Below are positions 34,150 through 46,010 of a stretch of 64,000 nt of DNA, one piece after another. Location of the stretch: positions 17,353,243-17,417,242 of the forward strand of contig JAJKFL010000013.1 in the NCBI GenBank assembly GCA_021186555.1, given 5' to 3'. Made by a program: the position numbers and the translations under genes. Position 1 is the first letter of the stretch, and each line of letters begins with the position of its first letter. This DNA comes from Reticulitermes speratus (Eukaryota; Arthropoda; Insecta; Blattodea; Rhinotermitidae). The notes beneath the pieces are model-generated. The model was not told where the DNA came from, searched no databases, and worked only from the letters and a program-made list of their open reading frames with translations.

Positions 34150-34320
34150 GGAAAGCCCTTGGAAAACGTAATGGGAGACCGAGAAGGAAATGGTAGTAGG
34201 ATAAAATTGAGGTGGATTTTAGGATGCTGGTTTGTGAGGATGAGAGGAAGGTGGTACGGGGTCAGGATTGTGCTCTGTCAGATATTTGAGGTTAACGGCC
34301 TTGAACCTTCTTGTTGTGCT
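34150..34320 (+). mobile_element. Decayed LINE C-terminal fragment (GRPRRKW)
   Basis: One plus-strand frame reads GRPRRKW, two stops, then DKIEVDFRMLVCEDERKVV. This is the usual G-R-P-R-x-x-W ... D-I-x-x-D-L region near the end of non-LTR reverse-transcriptase proteins. Its sequence differs from the copy at 60206, so it may be another LINE family. Confidence 0.5.
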
Positions 34321-34429
34321 GCCGCGTTGTTAGGGATTTATAGCTACGATTTTCACGTAACGTAACTTTTTACTTATTCCGCAACACACTCAGTAACTGA
34401 GACTGTATAGAGTCGATCCGTTTAATATT

Positions 34430-34530
34430 AGATTGGTCATGATGGGCGGGACATGTAGTAGGCATAACAGATGGGAACAATATAAAAATGTTGGTCGGAG
34501 ACCACAAGAAGAGGACCACTTGAAGGCGTC
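34430..34530 (+). mobile_element. Decayed LINE C-terminal fragment (WAGHV-like)
   Basis: The segment around 34438-34500 reads approximately GRDMxxGIT..., and GCGGGACATGTAGTAGGCAT matches the DNA that encodes the WAGHVxxM block. It lies about 110 bp after another LINE tail fragment (34150-34320). Confidence 0.35.
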
Positions 34531-34949
34531 AGTGTAGGTGGGATCGAAATGAAGAACTGCTTTTGAGGCAGGATCCGTTTGCTAGCCTTTTGGGAATGCG
34601 GCGATTGTAAACCTTCGTTTACCATGCAAGCGGCAATCTCTCGATCTGAGCAACTAGAAAGGTAAAGAAATAGGCCTACGTGTATTGTGTAGTTAAGGAA
34701 TTATTGGTTATTCAGAGGAACCATTGCTGGAAACAGGAGGCAGATAGCGATAGGACGTCTGGTTTCCATATCTTATAATAGACATCCCTTCGGTATACCA
34801 AAATTCCATTTACGAAGATTCGATTTTGTGTAGAATATTAGTTTATATATTTTTCCCAACAAGGAACAAATTTTTGTGCTTGCGTAGGAAATGTTTCAAT
34901 ATCCAAGGACTCTTTTCTCATTTTCTTTTATGTAGGTATTTTATTGTGC

Positions 34950-35217
34950 GCCGATCCCAGTGGCCGTGCGGTCTAAGGCGTGGGTCTTCGGCCGCTCGCT
35001 TACTAGGATCGTGGGTTCGAATCCCACCGGGGGCATGACTGTCTGTCTCTTGTGAGTGTTGTGTGTTGTCAGGTAGAGGTCACTGCGACGGGCTGGTCCC
35101 TCGTCCAGAGGAGTCCTACCGACTGTGGTGTGTCTCAAATGTGTGTGACCATGAAACCTCGACGAAACGAGGAGGCCCAGGCCCATATAGGGCTGTCGAG
35201 CCATAGGGGAAAAAAAA
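34950..35217 (+). mobile_element. SINE-D (tRNA-derived), full length, 9-bp TSD
   Basis: Flanked by TTATTGTGC at 34941-34949 and 35218-35226. The head GTGGCCGTGCGGTCTAAGGC (A box) is followed by GTGGGTTCGAATCCCACCGG (perfect B box). The body holds GTGTTGTGTGTTGTCAGGTA, TCCAGAGGAGTCCTACCGAC and GGCCCAGGCCCATATAGGGC. The tail is A-rich. Confidence 0.9.
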
Positions 35218-36009
35218 TTATTGTGCACGATTAATGTGTTGAAGAACTGTATTCGTGTTACGGCTTTTACTGTTCGCCATGCTTTTCGTAGTAAAAATAA
35301 TGCTACGAACAATTACAGAGTAGGCAAACAGTAGCTTGGGAGGCACTTTACGTGTTCGTCGTTAGGCAGTGTACGGTGCTTTACACCAGTAATTACCTAA
35401 TTACGCTTGTCTGTAGCAGTTAGCACAAACTGCTGTGGTCAGGTTATCTTGGTTCTAGTGATAATTTGTACCGTTTAAATGAATGGAAATTGGGCTTTCG
35501 TTTTACGATTTTTCACCTAACGAACAGTTTTCAAGGTACCAGTTACCGTCGTAAACCGAGAGATGCCTATACTTTCCACTGAGGCTTCTCTGAAGTAAAT
35601 CAGAGTATCAAGGAAGACAAAAGAAATCGCCGAATAATTATGTACTGGACAACGTGGCATTTTTGGTTGTGCCTAAACTTGTTATCGCATTCGCTATTTC
35701 TGTACCGTGTTGGTGATTGCATATTTTTTGTGACAAGTTGAGCCATGTCCAGTGTTATGATACTGCACGCACCTCAGCAACGTCATGCTGCTGCAGTCCA
35801 GTCAGCTTGGGCGAAGTCTGTTCGATGCAAGAAGTGTGACTGAATGATCCGACGTGGCTGCTCTGCCCTTTTACAGTCAGCACGTAAAAACAGCGGGCAC
35901 TAGTGTAATTGTGTGTGTTAACGATGGAAGGCAGCGGAGTAGGGTGACCAGTAGCTACAATGGTACCATATTTGCGTCTTAATATATATGACAATAAACT
36001 AAGGTAGCG

Positions 36010-36132
36010 CCTATGCGACGAGCTGATCACTCGTTCGGAGGAGTCCTACATGGTGTGTGTGTGTGACCTAGAAACCTCAACAGTGAGGTGGCCTAGGCCT
36101 GATTTGTGCTGTTGCGCCACAGAAAAAAAAAA
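36010..36132 (+). mobile_element. SINE-D 3' fragment
   Basis: GCGACGAGCTGATCACTCGT, TCGGAGGAGTCCTACATGG and AGGTGGCCTAGGCCTGATTT match the 3' half of SINE-D at 35085-35215. It ends in an A run. Confidence 0.7.
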
Positions 36133-39100
36133 GATACCACAAACTGGTGTTAACTTCTGGAAGGTACCGTGGCGTTAATACTCAACTTATACGGCGAGGC
36201 TGTCCGAAACTGGTTTGTAATTGTACTGTTATTGAGTAATTTCTGGGCACATAATTTGCAGTAGTATAGATTCTGACTTTGTTAAATTTGCCACACATAA
36301 TATCAAGGATTCGGATAAAAAAAACATCAGTAATTTTTGACCTGTAAACATTATTTCGTACCATATTTGTATGTTACGACGTCTTACTAACCAAAATATT
36401 TTTTTTCACCCCAGTTGTATTTTTTCTTTCTGTCCTTTTGCCCCCCCCCCCCCCATATAGAATCTCGTAGCCGAAACTTGTATCCGAATAGAGAGTTAGG
36501 ATAGTATGTGACACGATAACTGAATTCGTATAAAAATTAGCGCAGACGTCATCCATTCGGTGGTAAGGATTAGCACTATTCAGTGGACCTGCCACACTAG
36601 TTGTCACATACGTGATAGAGGAAGCAGACTTTTTCGAAACGATTGTTTTCAAAAAGATCAGACGACGGAAAAAGTTGATTTATGTATCACCTTAATAACA
36701 CGCCGTTGTTACAAACATTTAGACTTATCCGTGGCCTGGACGGTATTCTACTTCCGATGCCAGTGATTGCTTAGTGTAGTGCTTTGCGTTGCGTAATTCA
36801 TGCGAGCAGTGGGACTGGAATGGTATGCCCACCACAGACGAACATACTCTGTATAGTGCGAAAGGCATACGAACGATTTAAAAAGCGGGCCTTACCTCCG
36901 AGAAAGTACGCTGCATATCCATTACAAAGATCAGTCGGTTAATGATCTTAATGGAAACATGCACTGTACTCAGTATCAAACCAAACGTACTGAGTGTTAA
37001 AACCCTGATACATATGGTTACCAGTGGCTTTTAAAGAGTAACACGTCGTCAAGTGCACACGAAGCCTTGAGGATGTGTATCTGTGTTTGATGATATGGCG
37101 AATTCTTGCTTGGAATGCAGCCGCGACTTCTGCCCGGTGACGCGTCACCCACCGCCTCCGTAAGACTTTTGGACGAAGTATGACCTGTCCAGTTGATCTG
37201 TTGTTGATTTGAAATTCAAATGAAACTACGTGCATGATGCAGGTTCATGCTTGAAAAGTGCATAGTCATTCAGTTGGTGGAAAATGTTTATCTTTAATAA
37301 ATCCAAAGGTTTATTATAGCGTCAACAAACAAATGTCTCTGCCTAGTACTTTTTTTTTGTGGAGAAGGCCCCCGCAGCAGATGCTACGGACGCACCGCAG
37401 CCTTAAGGCTTATTGTGCAACCCTGTGATGAAGACGAAGAGAAAGATGATCATTTTTTTTTTCACTTTTCCAATGGAGCACCGGTGGAATGAAATTGACA
37501 GGGGAAAACTGAAGTACTCGGGGAGAAACCTGTCCCAGTACCACTTTGTCCACCACAAATACCACATGGACCGACCCGGGATGGAACCCGGCCCTCTGCG
37601 GTGGGAGGGCGGCGACCTGCCTAGTAGTTGGTGCAGCCGCACCGTTACTGTGTTGTATTTGAGAGGTGCCCGATTCGATACTCTGCTGGGTACACGACTA
37701 ACCTGACTGAGGGTTCTCGTGGTTTCCCTTGGTCCCTCTAGTCCACGGTCCTGCCTATCGTCTGACGGTAGTCAAACGTGCTGTGCAGTCGAAAAATACA
37801 TAACCCAGAGGTTCTGAAGCAAAAATATCCTGGGGCCACGTTTGAAAGTTAAAATCATGTTCTATGGTCACATAACTGAAAGCATATAAGTATAGTAGGA
37901 TCTCGACACTGCGCGGTGAACGGGACCGAGGTTGCATGGAATTACAGAAAACTCAAGACTACACGGATTACGATAATGGAAACGTATTTTCTCTTGCTTT
38001 TAGGTAAGGCACGTTAAAGTACATACTTAAATTACATAACAGTACACAAGAATACACAAATAAAACGGCTAAAACTACACTAATGCGTGAAAGGTACGCA
38101 CTGCAACCGATTTCTGTACCCAACGTAAAAGCGACACTGACTAGAGACCGTCGGCACGGACGAAACGGAACCCCGAACAATCGGGACTCGAACTATCGAG
38201 TTTCTGCTGTACTTATATGTAGAACAAATTCCGGAAGGAAGAAGCTAGTTATTGATTCACAATTTAAAGCAATTACCCTAATTTACTAGTCGTTCTTCCA
38301 CAGCTAATTGAAGAGCCGCAAAACAGTATTACACAAGGGATGAATGCAGCCTCGAAGGTGAAAGATCGCATAAGTAGCACAGACCTATAACAACTATGAA
38401 AATATAGCCAATGAATTTATAAGATATCCGCTAAAAGAAAGAAGTTGCTTATTAGTCATGAAAATAGCTGATGGACGCGCTTTGAGAAGCGTTAGCCAAG
38501 CCAGTGATGTGTCTCTTAAGTTACCCAGGATCCATACTGGTGTCCTCCAATATGCGCGAGATCTTACACGTGACGTCACCTTAGAGGAGTTCTGACTGAA
38601 GTTCTGCATACACTTATTTTTTCGTACACATTTTATCTTTGCTGCTGAATTCGTCGTTAGAAACAGGCGTTTGTTGTAGCAAATGTTACTTCTTTAATGC
38701 AGCGATGACTTACACGTATTTTAGGGAGTGGGAGGAGACGACACGGTTCATTTGCCATTTGTACCGTCGTGTCCTTTAGAAGCCTTAGTTGCATCTTTCG
38801 GCAGTGCATTGTAATTTTGTGTTGTTAGATAAAATTCTCGGTCCTATCACGTTGGTTGGATGTAGTATTTTTAACCCGTTATGTTACTCTGCATTTGTCA
38901 AAGTGATTTTGCTTGAAACGAGTGAAGACCGTAGTCATACATTTGTTTTCGGGTGGCCCAGGCGCGTATTCTCTAATCCCTCAAGTTTGCAGTGGACATT
39001 TTCGTGGAGACATGTTGTCCGTGTTCACCTACACAGCCCCCCCCCCCCCCCCGGTATTGATCAACTGAATTTAACATCACGGCGCAGTGGATGGCATTCC

Positions 39101-39396
39101 TGCGTTAGTACTTACGCCTCCACTGTCTTCAGTCATATTTCTACTGCTCCTCTTCAGCCCTTCTTCGTTGGATAAGCCATGAAATAAGCTGCCACTTGTT
39201 CATTTCACATCCTTTCCAATTCACTGTGTACCTTCTTTGTATTCAGTGCGTGGGCCCCCTTTGTTTTATTTGCCAAATCGCCATTTGAAAGAGGTTGGGG
39301 TGGGGTTAGGGAACTTCTATTTTATACGTGTAGTCGATGTGCACGTAAGCGGGGCAGATTTCTGTGCTTTAGCATCGGTATGTAGAAGTACATAAG
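36133..39396. other. No gene recognised apart from a SINE-B at 37362-37620
   Basis: C runs at 36442-36454 and 39038-39052. Frames up to 128 codons without recognised domains. Confidence 0.4.
37362..37620 (-). mobile_element. SINE-B
   Basis: A minus-strand copy. The A-rich tail appears as a T run with GTGGAGAAGGCCCCCGCAGC at the left, and the B box region is GACCCGGGATGGAACCCGG. The head is truncated at the A-box side. Confidence 0.85.
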
Positions 39397-39648
39397 GAGC
39401 CGGGCTGGACGGTCCGGGGATTTAATCCCGGTGGGGGCGAGGTTTTCCGCATCTGTCCAGACCGGCACTTGGGCCCACCCACCCTCCTGTACAGTGGGTA
39501 CCGAGTCATTCCCGAGGGTAAAGCGGCCGGGGCGTGGCGTTGACCACCCACCCCCATCTAGCACCGAGGTTAAAGAAAGAGTAGAGCTATACCCTTACTC
39601 CCCCTCCGCGCCTCTATGGCAGGTTATAGGGTGAACTTTACCTCTTAC
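39397..39648 (+). mobile_element. SINE-A, truncated head
   Basis: It begins at GGGCTGGACGGTCCGGGGAT, so the A-box part of the tRNA head is missing, and the B box is mutated (GGGGATTTAATCCCGG). The tail is GGTGAACTTTACCTCTTAC. Confidence 0.85.
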
Positions 39649-39825
39649 ATCAGGAACCACATTTCAGACAATTATGACCAATATTGTTTTGAACATCGTC
39701 TTGTCGGAGGTACATTTGGTATAGGCTACACGTTCGCTTTATTGGCCATATATTGACGTGTTGTGTTGCTTGTATTTTAAATAATGATGGGCTGTTACGC
39801 TAAGGACTAGACCACCGGGGCAGCC

Positions 39826-39872
39826 ACGAAGATGGGAGTAGAGCCAACGTCCGAAACATCGTGTTTATTAGA
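39826..39872 (+). mobile_element. PAL-like half element
   Basis: CACGAAGATGGGAG ... ACGTCCGAAACATCGTG shows the GAAGAT / GAAACATCG core without a recognisable palindrome partner. Confidence 0.4.
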
Positions 39873-40154
39873 TGTACCTTCCTCACTGGACAGTGTTCAA
39901 CGGCATATCGAATACAATGTATCAACCACTGTCACACATATTTAGAGAATTATTCAATGTCGGTATCGTTGGAGATTGCTCTGCCGTCGCGTGGGGTGTA
40001 GAAGAAATCGAGCGGGAAACTGTCTTCCTTACGTCCTTTTTTATAAAAAAAATGAACTTCAGAATGTATTTTCGTAGCTACGGAAACATAAACAAACGTG
40101 TACAAGGCTTCTAAAGTGGAGTGAGAGTCTGTTGTATGGTTTACTTAAGTTCGC

Positions 40155-40370
40155 AAGGTCAGCGGAGTGGGTAAGTGACTGGCTGTGGAAAGGATAACGT
40201 GAGTTCGATTCCACACAGGAGCAGGAATTTTTCGCGTATCTGGCACGTCCAGATCGATATGGGGCCGCATCTCACCAGGAGTAAACTTACCGGATTCTGT
40301 CTGATCACTTCTGTCTAGTGCAAACGTGTAGAATACATGGAGCTTTATCTCGTCACTCCTCCGTGGCATT
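40155..40370 (+). mobile_element. SINE-A2 remnant
   Basis: The B box GTGAGTTCGATTCCACAC is followed by GGCACGTCCAGATCG, GGGGCCGCATCTCACCAGGA and ATGGAGCTTTATCTCGTCAC, matching the order of the copy at 15640. Confidence 0.5.
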
Positions 40371-40489
40371 GTACTTAGGCATAGGTGTAAGTTTTCAAGT
40401 TAACGTTTGTAAATTGGATAGGTAATGTGCCCTAGAATCATATGGGGGGATAATTGTATGTGGTGGGAAGAGGTTGTGACGGATTATAA

Positions 40490-40837
40490 CAGGGGTGGCC
40501 AAACCGCGGCTCGCGAGTCACATGCGGCTCTTTGACATATAATGTGCGGCTCGCGGAAATATGTTGGCTGAGCTCCTTTTTGCATTACAATTCATATAAA
40601 AGGTAAATAAAAAATTTTCAAGCTCTATAATTATTTACCGGGTATAAACTGAGAGTCCACTGGATTAAAACGTAAGTTTAATGTTCATGGTGAGTAAGTA
40701 TATTTAAGAATTTTTGTAACAAAATGTCCATGTAACAATAGAAACGTGTGTGTAATATTTGTTCATGTCTTGCGGCTCTCAAACATGTGAAGTTTATCGT
40801 ATGTGGCTCTTACGTTAAGCAAGTTTGGCCACCCCTG
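40490..40837. mobile_element. hAT-type MITE, 348 bp, ~8-bp TSD
   Basis: The ends are CAGGGGTGGCCAAAC and its complement GTTTGGCCACCCCTG. The flanks GATTATAA and TATTAAAA agree at 6 of 8 positions, as expected for an old hAT target duplication. Subterminal copies of GCGGCTC and GTGCGGCTCGCGG occur at the left, with GCGGCTCTC at the right. There is no open frame; it is non-autonomous. Confidence 0.88.
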
Positions 40838-40904
40838 TATTAAAATGTACTGTGGCAGCAGTTGTTTAATGAGACTAAGTTTTGACCGTGGAAGACGGGA
40901 TAAC

Positions 40905-40985
40905 GTGCCTCGGAGCCGAATTCGAACCTGGGACCGATGAACAAACCAGGAGCTGTAACCACGTAACCGTTACCTTCCGTAAGTT
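40905..40985 (-). mobile_element. tRNA-like SINE head
   Basis: On the minus strand GGTAACGGTTACGTGGTTAC and the B box CCCAGGTTCGAATTCGGC are correctly spaced. It lies just after a hAT MITE. Confidence 0.4.
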
Positions 40986-41549
40986 GATGGGAGTGTGGCT
41001 AGGCCCTCTCTGGGATGATGATAATGTGTACAGTTGAGGTTTAATTTGGTGGCGATAGTCACCTGTAAAGAGAACCGGCCACCTTTAAGGCTGAGATGTA
41101 AGTGGGAAGATGACGTTACGGTGTTTATTGGGGCGTTATGTTGTGAATGGAGGTTGCTCGTAATTGTGTCATTGGGAATGTAACGCCAGCGGACGATCTC
41201 GACTGCCCATAAACGGTGCTTATAAACGTTCACTTATCTTTCTGATGTCTGGTGATGCTCGCGTCTCGATATGACGGCCGAATGAAGTGATGTTATCCTG
41301 CACTTAGTTGGATTATGTCGTGTAGATTAGCAGGCCGCTTGTTTGACAGGCACGCTGCGGGTGAAAGACCACGTAGTGTCTGAGGTTTCTGGATTCATTG
41401 GACAAAGAGAATGTTCACTGTGCCTTCTAAGCTGAGTTTGGCTGGGGCGGAACTTTTGATTCCGTAAGTCAACGTGTTTTCAGTTTTACGTTTCTTTTAA
41501 TTAGGCGGATTTTTAAGTATATGTAAGTTGAAATACGCTTGTAACTAAC

Positions 41550-41990
41550 TCCATGGGGCAGATTCCTTCTGGAGGATCTAATAGGTTCTGATCTACTGAA
41601 GGAATTTCCTGCATTTTATGTATCTGAAGTTCATCACCGTGCTAGCAAGAGCACGTTACTTGCCCATGTCCTGAGTCAGAACAATCCACTTTGCGCTATC
41701 GTCCCATTTTTAAGATCAATTTTAATATATCCCAATCGACGCTCAAGTCTTCCACACGGTGTTTTTCCTTCACATTGCCCTCCCAGAACCCTGGATGCAT
41801 TCCTCATCTCCCCCATGCCTACGTGCCACGTGCCCCGCCCGTCTTATTCTCATTGATTTGTACGCCCATAATTACTTGGCGAGGAGTACACACTGTGAAG
41901 TTTCGCAGTATGTAGTTGTGTCCGGCTTCGCTTTTAGGCCCAGATGTCTTCATTGCCCTCTTCTTGGAAACAAGACGAAGGTAGTCAGGG
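41550..41990 (-). mobile_element. Decayed LINE 3' fragment
   Basis: The fragment begins near AACTCCATGGGGCAGATTCC, equivalent to the 3' terminus at 60215. It then shows the CATTTTATGTATCTGAAGTT block, CACGTGCCCCGCCCG and the GCTTTTAGGCCCAGATGTC block. The order matches 60206-60774 but it is strongly diverged. Confidence 0.7.
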
Positions 41991-42893
41991 TATAAGTAGC
42001 TTCCTTCCTATTCATAGTTTCTTTACTTAATTCTAAAGGACGCCTCGAATACTTAATAGCAATACGCATGCGCATGAGACCTGTATGATAATTTAAGACT
42101 GAACTACTAGCCTACATAGTGACAAAACTTATCCGTGAACGGCATCGTTTGGGGTGTTAGAACACCAGCCATAGGTATTCATTACTGCTTTGGTCTCGCA
42201 AGCAGTTTGTCTTCATTTCTTGTTTCGCGAGGAAACATTTGAACGATGTCGCCTTGCCCGGTGTTCTGATTTATTACGTAATCTGTTGTTTTGAAAACAT
42301 GTACACACATACAAAATTGTCTCGCAGTAATTGTGTTTGTTACTGTATAAGCATACCTTTCGGATCAGTTGCGGGGAAGTTTACGCGGAATGTATGTATT
42401 TCATCAGCGAAACTTGAAATTCTTGGTTGACGATTAATTAAATACGCTTGGAAATGTAGGTCTGCGCATAGCGTAATAGTTATTTTGCGTTTGCTCTGTT
42501 AGTACCTCTACATTTTCGACTCGTGAATGTTAACATTTGATGCTGCCCGATTAGGTAGTGTAAAACTGACGATTTGAAGCTAAACACCGAACACCGATAG
42601 ATAAGAGCATTTTAAGTGTCTACATCACGCTAGGAGTAATGTGATCTCTGAATGAATAAGTTAAGAGGACGATGAACTCTTCTCTTGTGCTAAACAAACG
42701 GACACGCAACTATTGACTCTTAACGGGTACATATTCAGACTGGCGAGAAGTGAAAACTGTACTGAATGAATAAGTAATTAATATGAACCCATTAACGACG
42801 CGTACCTTCAGTTTTCTTTAATTATCTCTAAAGTTTTACAACAAAAAATGTTTTGGGTATAGAATGTATGTTTTAGTTTTGTTCGATTTTGTA

Positions 42894-42911
42894 GGGGGTG
42901 GGTGGGAGGGG
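42894..42911 (+). other. G-quadruplex-forming sequence
   Basis: GGGGGTGGGTGGGAGGGG: four G-tracts separated by single bases, a textbook parallel quadruplex motif. No promoter or gene is visible beside it. Confidence 0.7.
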
Positions 42912-43734
42912 CTGAGGTAAATATGTGATACGTTTCACTGGACGTGGGCGGCAGCAGTGCTTGCAGGTAAACTGTGCGTTATTGTTGTCCGATTTGAAGC
43001 CGGATTGAAGTGGCTCGAGACGTTTTTGTAAAATGCTGTAATACTGAGGTTTCATGAAACCCCGTTCATAGATTCTATAGTGTTGTGTGCAGTCAGTTCG
43101 TGTGTGCACCTAATACAACTCGAAAGACGGGACTGTGCGATTTTGATAGGATACGAACGCGTTTCAAAAACTGAACGTGCCCATACTGCCTTCCGTTTGG
43201 TGCAGGAAAGACAAAGACTATATTTACGTGATGTAATATTGAAAGTAGCGACAATCGCTTGGCGCGGAAGCACACTTACGTTGTCTCGTCTCTTTCCGCC
43301 CACTCGGTTCCTTCCGACAGGTGACAGGCCTACAGAGACTTGAGGGCGACCGAGGCTCTTGAGTCAGGAATTGGACACAACGGAATAGAGAGACTGTTGT
43401 TACGTTCGTGGTATCTTTAGATTTTCTTACAATATGACACCGTGATATGCTCGTTTGCTGGCTTTCACTTTGTATAATAAATATTCAGTGGGCCCTCCGA
43501 CTTTGCTGTAAAAGGCTGCTTTCTAAGGCCACACGAGGCTGTTTTGCCGTCCGTTTAAAGACGTGCAAATGACATGCGGAATGCAGCTGGCAGAGAACAA
43601 GGCGCACGTTTAGACCAGTTCATAGGCGAAACGATACTCGTGTGACCTTGGCCGTTATTTTGATTAATTTTGACCAGCTTACATTTGTTGTAGGGACATT
43701 CTCTCTGAGTGAAGTTGGCCAGTCACATCCATAT

Positions 43735-43815
43735 AGTGCCAAGTTTAAGAATGAGTGGAGCTATACACCTTCTCCTCCTGTGTACTTTCATGGCGTGCAC
43801 AGGGGCAACTTTTAT
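43735..43815 (+). mobile_element. SINE-A2 3' fragment
   Basis: GCCAAGTTTAAGAATGAGTG, GAGCTATACACCTTCTCCTC and CTTTCATGGCGTG match the 3' part of the copy at 15640-15908. Confidence 0.45.
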
Positions 43816-44707
43816 TGTATCCCACTTGGAGAGACGAATGTTCTTGTTCGTATCTTTGGGTGTTTCATTCGATGTAATATGATCATGACATTTAGTACGG
43901 TCTCGTCGTAAGAAGTAGACAGTCATGCATCCCCCCCGACCCACTTATATGAGCGTTCATGTGTTTGAAGTTCCAAACCAACGCTCGCCACTCAGAGACG
44001 ACCTCCAGAAACCGGAAACATATGTACCGGAATATAAATCACGTCTTAGGTTCGTCTCTGATTAAATATAATTGGGTGGAATTTTGCGTAAGTCATTACG
44101 TTAATGTAGATCGCAGGTAAGTTAGTTCCTATAAATGCGTGTGTGGGCTTTGAAGGGCTACGATAAATTTGTGTCAGCATAATGATAACTTTGAACAGAA
44201 CTGAGTCAGTTCTTGTATAAAACAGTCCACAAATTCTCCAAAAATGTAGAAGCCACCTCCAAATTCTAGGCGCTAGAAGAGTGACGTGAAACAAGTCCCA
44301 TATTGAGGATCCACAGGTCTAGAGTGACCTGTGTATCTGTTATATGGTGCTCTGTGTTCGGTGCATGTGAACTGAGACACAGTTTTATATGCAGTAAAAA
44401 GTTCAGTAATGACGGTGGACATTGTTAGGCGTTACCGAACAAAATTAGTCTCCCGGGATCTGTGCACCCGTGGTACTAACCCGTGGTCTGTAGTTTCTTT
44501 GTACACCAGCGTTTCCTGGAAGCTACAGCGGCAGCCGTTGTGGTTTATATGACAATTATTTATCAGTTATTAAGGTTTATTGGAGGTAGGTATTGTCTGT
44601 TAGAAAACACAGAAGTAGTGAACACAGAAAAATCCAGTTTTAACGAAAACTGCAGAACACGGGACTGCTGGTTGGGCTTCCTTCAGGTGTGGTGTACTTG
44701 AAGATGT

Positions 44708-44775
44708 AATTCTTGTGGAATGTTACGCCGTGCCGCCTTGTAAATAGTTGACGTTTCGGAGGCTCAGCTGTGATA
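44708..44775 (-). mobile_element. PAL1-related half element
   Basis: ATTCTTGTGGAATGTTACGC, then TTGACGTTTCGGAGGCTCAG gives the left arm and, on the minus strand, the CTGAGCC ... GAAACGTC core. No right arm follows. Confidence 0.5.
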
Positions 44776-45124
44776 ACTTAATCTCTGGTGTTCTACTCTT
44801 AAGCTGAATTTTATAGACACTGATATTTGGTTTGATGATTCAAAGCATTATTGTGGTTCTTTTTTAGTGGCAGTGATTGATTCTGTTCTACTATAACAGG
44901 ATCTGTGTTCCGTTTAATCTCTTGGGCAATCGGAAGGACTTACAGATATCAGGGAGGACCGTCGCAGAACCGGTCTACACATGGTAGCACAGGTGCCTGT
45001 ATTTAATTCAAGCTTTGAGCGGGAGGCATAACCAGGATTCTGATGTTAGTGTTTTTAATGGCTACTTGCACCTTCATCCTTCGCAATCAATGTGATCGGT
45101 TGATAATATTTAATATCTCGGTCA

Positions 45125-45325
45125 GTTTGGTTTGTTGCCCCGGCAGGGGCATCGGCTTTCCTCATCGTTGTAACCTCCAGAGGGCTCTGTGCCAATGCAT
45201 CTTGTACACATTGGTCTTTGGACTTTTTTTTTCGAGTGTAAAGTGGCCCCCGCCGGTCTCCATCTGGTACCGAGATTAAAAGATCGCATGGAACTCTTCA
45301 CTTCCCCATATGTCTTCATGGTGCG
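45125..45325 (+). mobile_element. SINE-A2 remnant
   Basis: Only the body is recognisable: GTGTAAAGTGGCCCCCGCCG, CTGGTACCGAGATTAAAAG and CTTCCCCATATGTCTTCATG. The head is mutated or missing. Confidence 0.4.
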
Positions 45326-45514
45326 GGGTTCAGTGAATCACAGGGACAGCATTTTTCGGTGTAGGCAGTGTAATTGTAATGAAAAGGAAATTAATTTGTC
45401 TGAATCTTTTATCTACGTAGGACTGCTTGGGTGAGAGATCGACCGTCACAATGTCCCTGCCTGCACCGGACAACAGAAACGTGAAGGACGCAGACATAAC
45501 CAACGCCCCGCGTA

Positions 45515-45590
45515 GGTTTGGAACCCACGATCTCATTATTCGAGCGGTAGCAGACAGTAAACGCCTTACACCACGCGGATGCCGCGATAG
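45515..45590 (-). mobile_element. tRNA-like SINE head
   Basis: On the minus strand ATCCGCGTGGTGTAAGGCG (A box) and ATCGTGGGTTCCAAACC (B box). The order resembles the SINE-D head, but the body is not recognisable. Confidence 0.4.
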
Positions 45591-45835
45591 GCAGCTTTCT
45601 AACAGTACATTTATACTGGTAGTAAATGAACATCCAGGCAAAAGACTTAACGCTGCATCGAAAAGAGAACGCGTTTGTATGATACGTGTTTTTTTTTCAA
45701 ATTGATTTATTTTTCGGGAACACCAGTGTCTCCTCCGATCATCCATTTCGTAAAAGTTGAAAAGGAGTTCTTGTTTCGGCATTATCCTTGGTGTTCTTGT
45801 AGTTGTAGATCATCTTTGCTTGTTGATCGTTTACT

Positions 45836-46010
45836 GTTTTGATATTATTTATTCCGTGCTTTTTGATCGAATTAAATTGTTCATTCGCTACACCAGCAAA
45901 TGCACCTTGATGTATATATGTATGTATATAAGTACAGTCCTATATCGAACCTACATGTTTCGGTGTCACATACGCCATCCTCAGGGAGCGCTACACCAAG
46001 ATTTAAAATT
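45836..46010. mobile_element. PAL2 half element
   Basis: It begins TTTTGATATTATTTATTCCG like the copy at 57208. On the minus strand it shows CCCTGAGGATGGCG, a short loop, then CACCGAAACATGTAGG. No second arm is recognisable to the right; the element may extend to ~46320. Confidence 0.65.

Larger units (their letters stand above)
41996..45124. other. No recognised gene
   Basis: Contains a quadruplex motif (42894), a SINE-A2 piece (43735) and a PAL1 half element (44708). The rest is unidentified. Confidence 0.4.

Noticed and set aside
34950-35030. True tRNA gene
   Set aside because: A and B boxes are present, but the acceptor stem does not close and the sequence continues into a SINE body with a TSD. 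The same applies to the other tRNA-like heads.
45908-45945. TATA-rich promoter
   Set aside because: The TATATATGTATGTATATA stretch is inside the PAL2 half element and no transcript start is visible.
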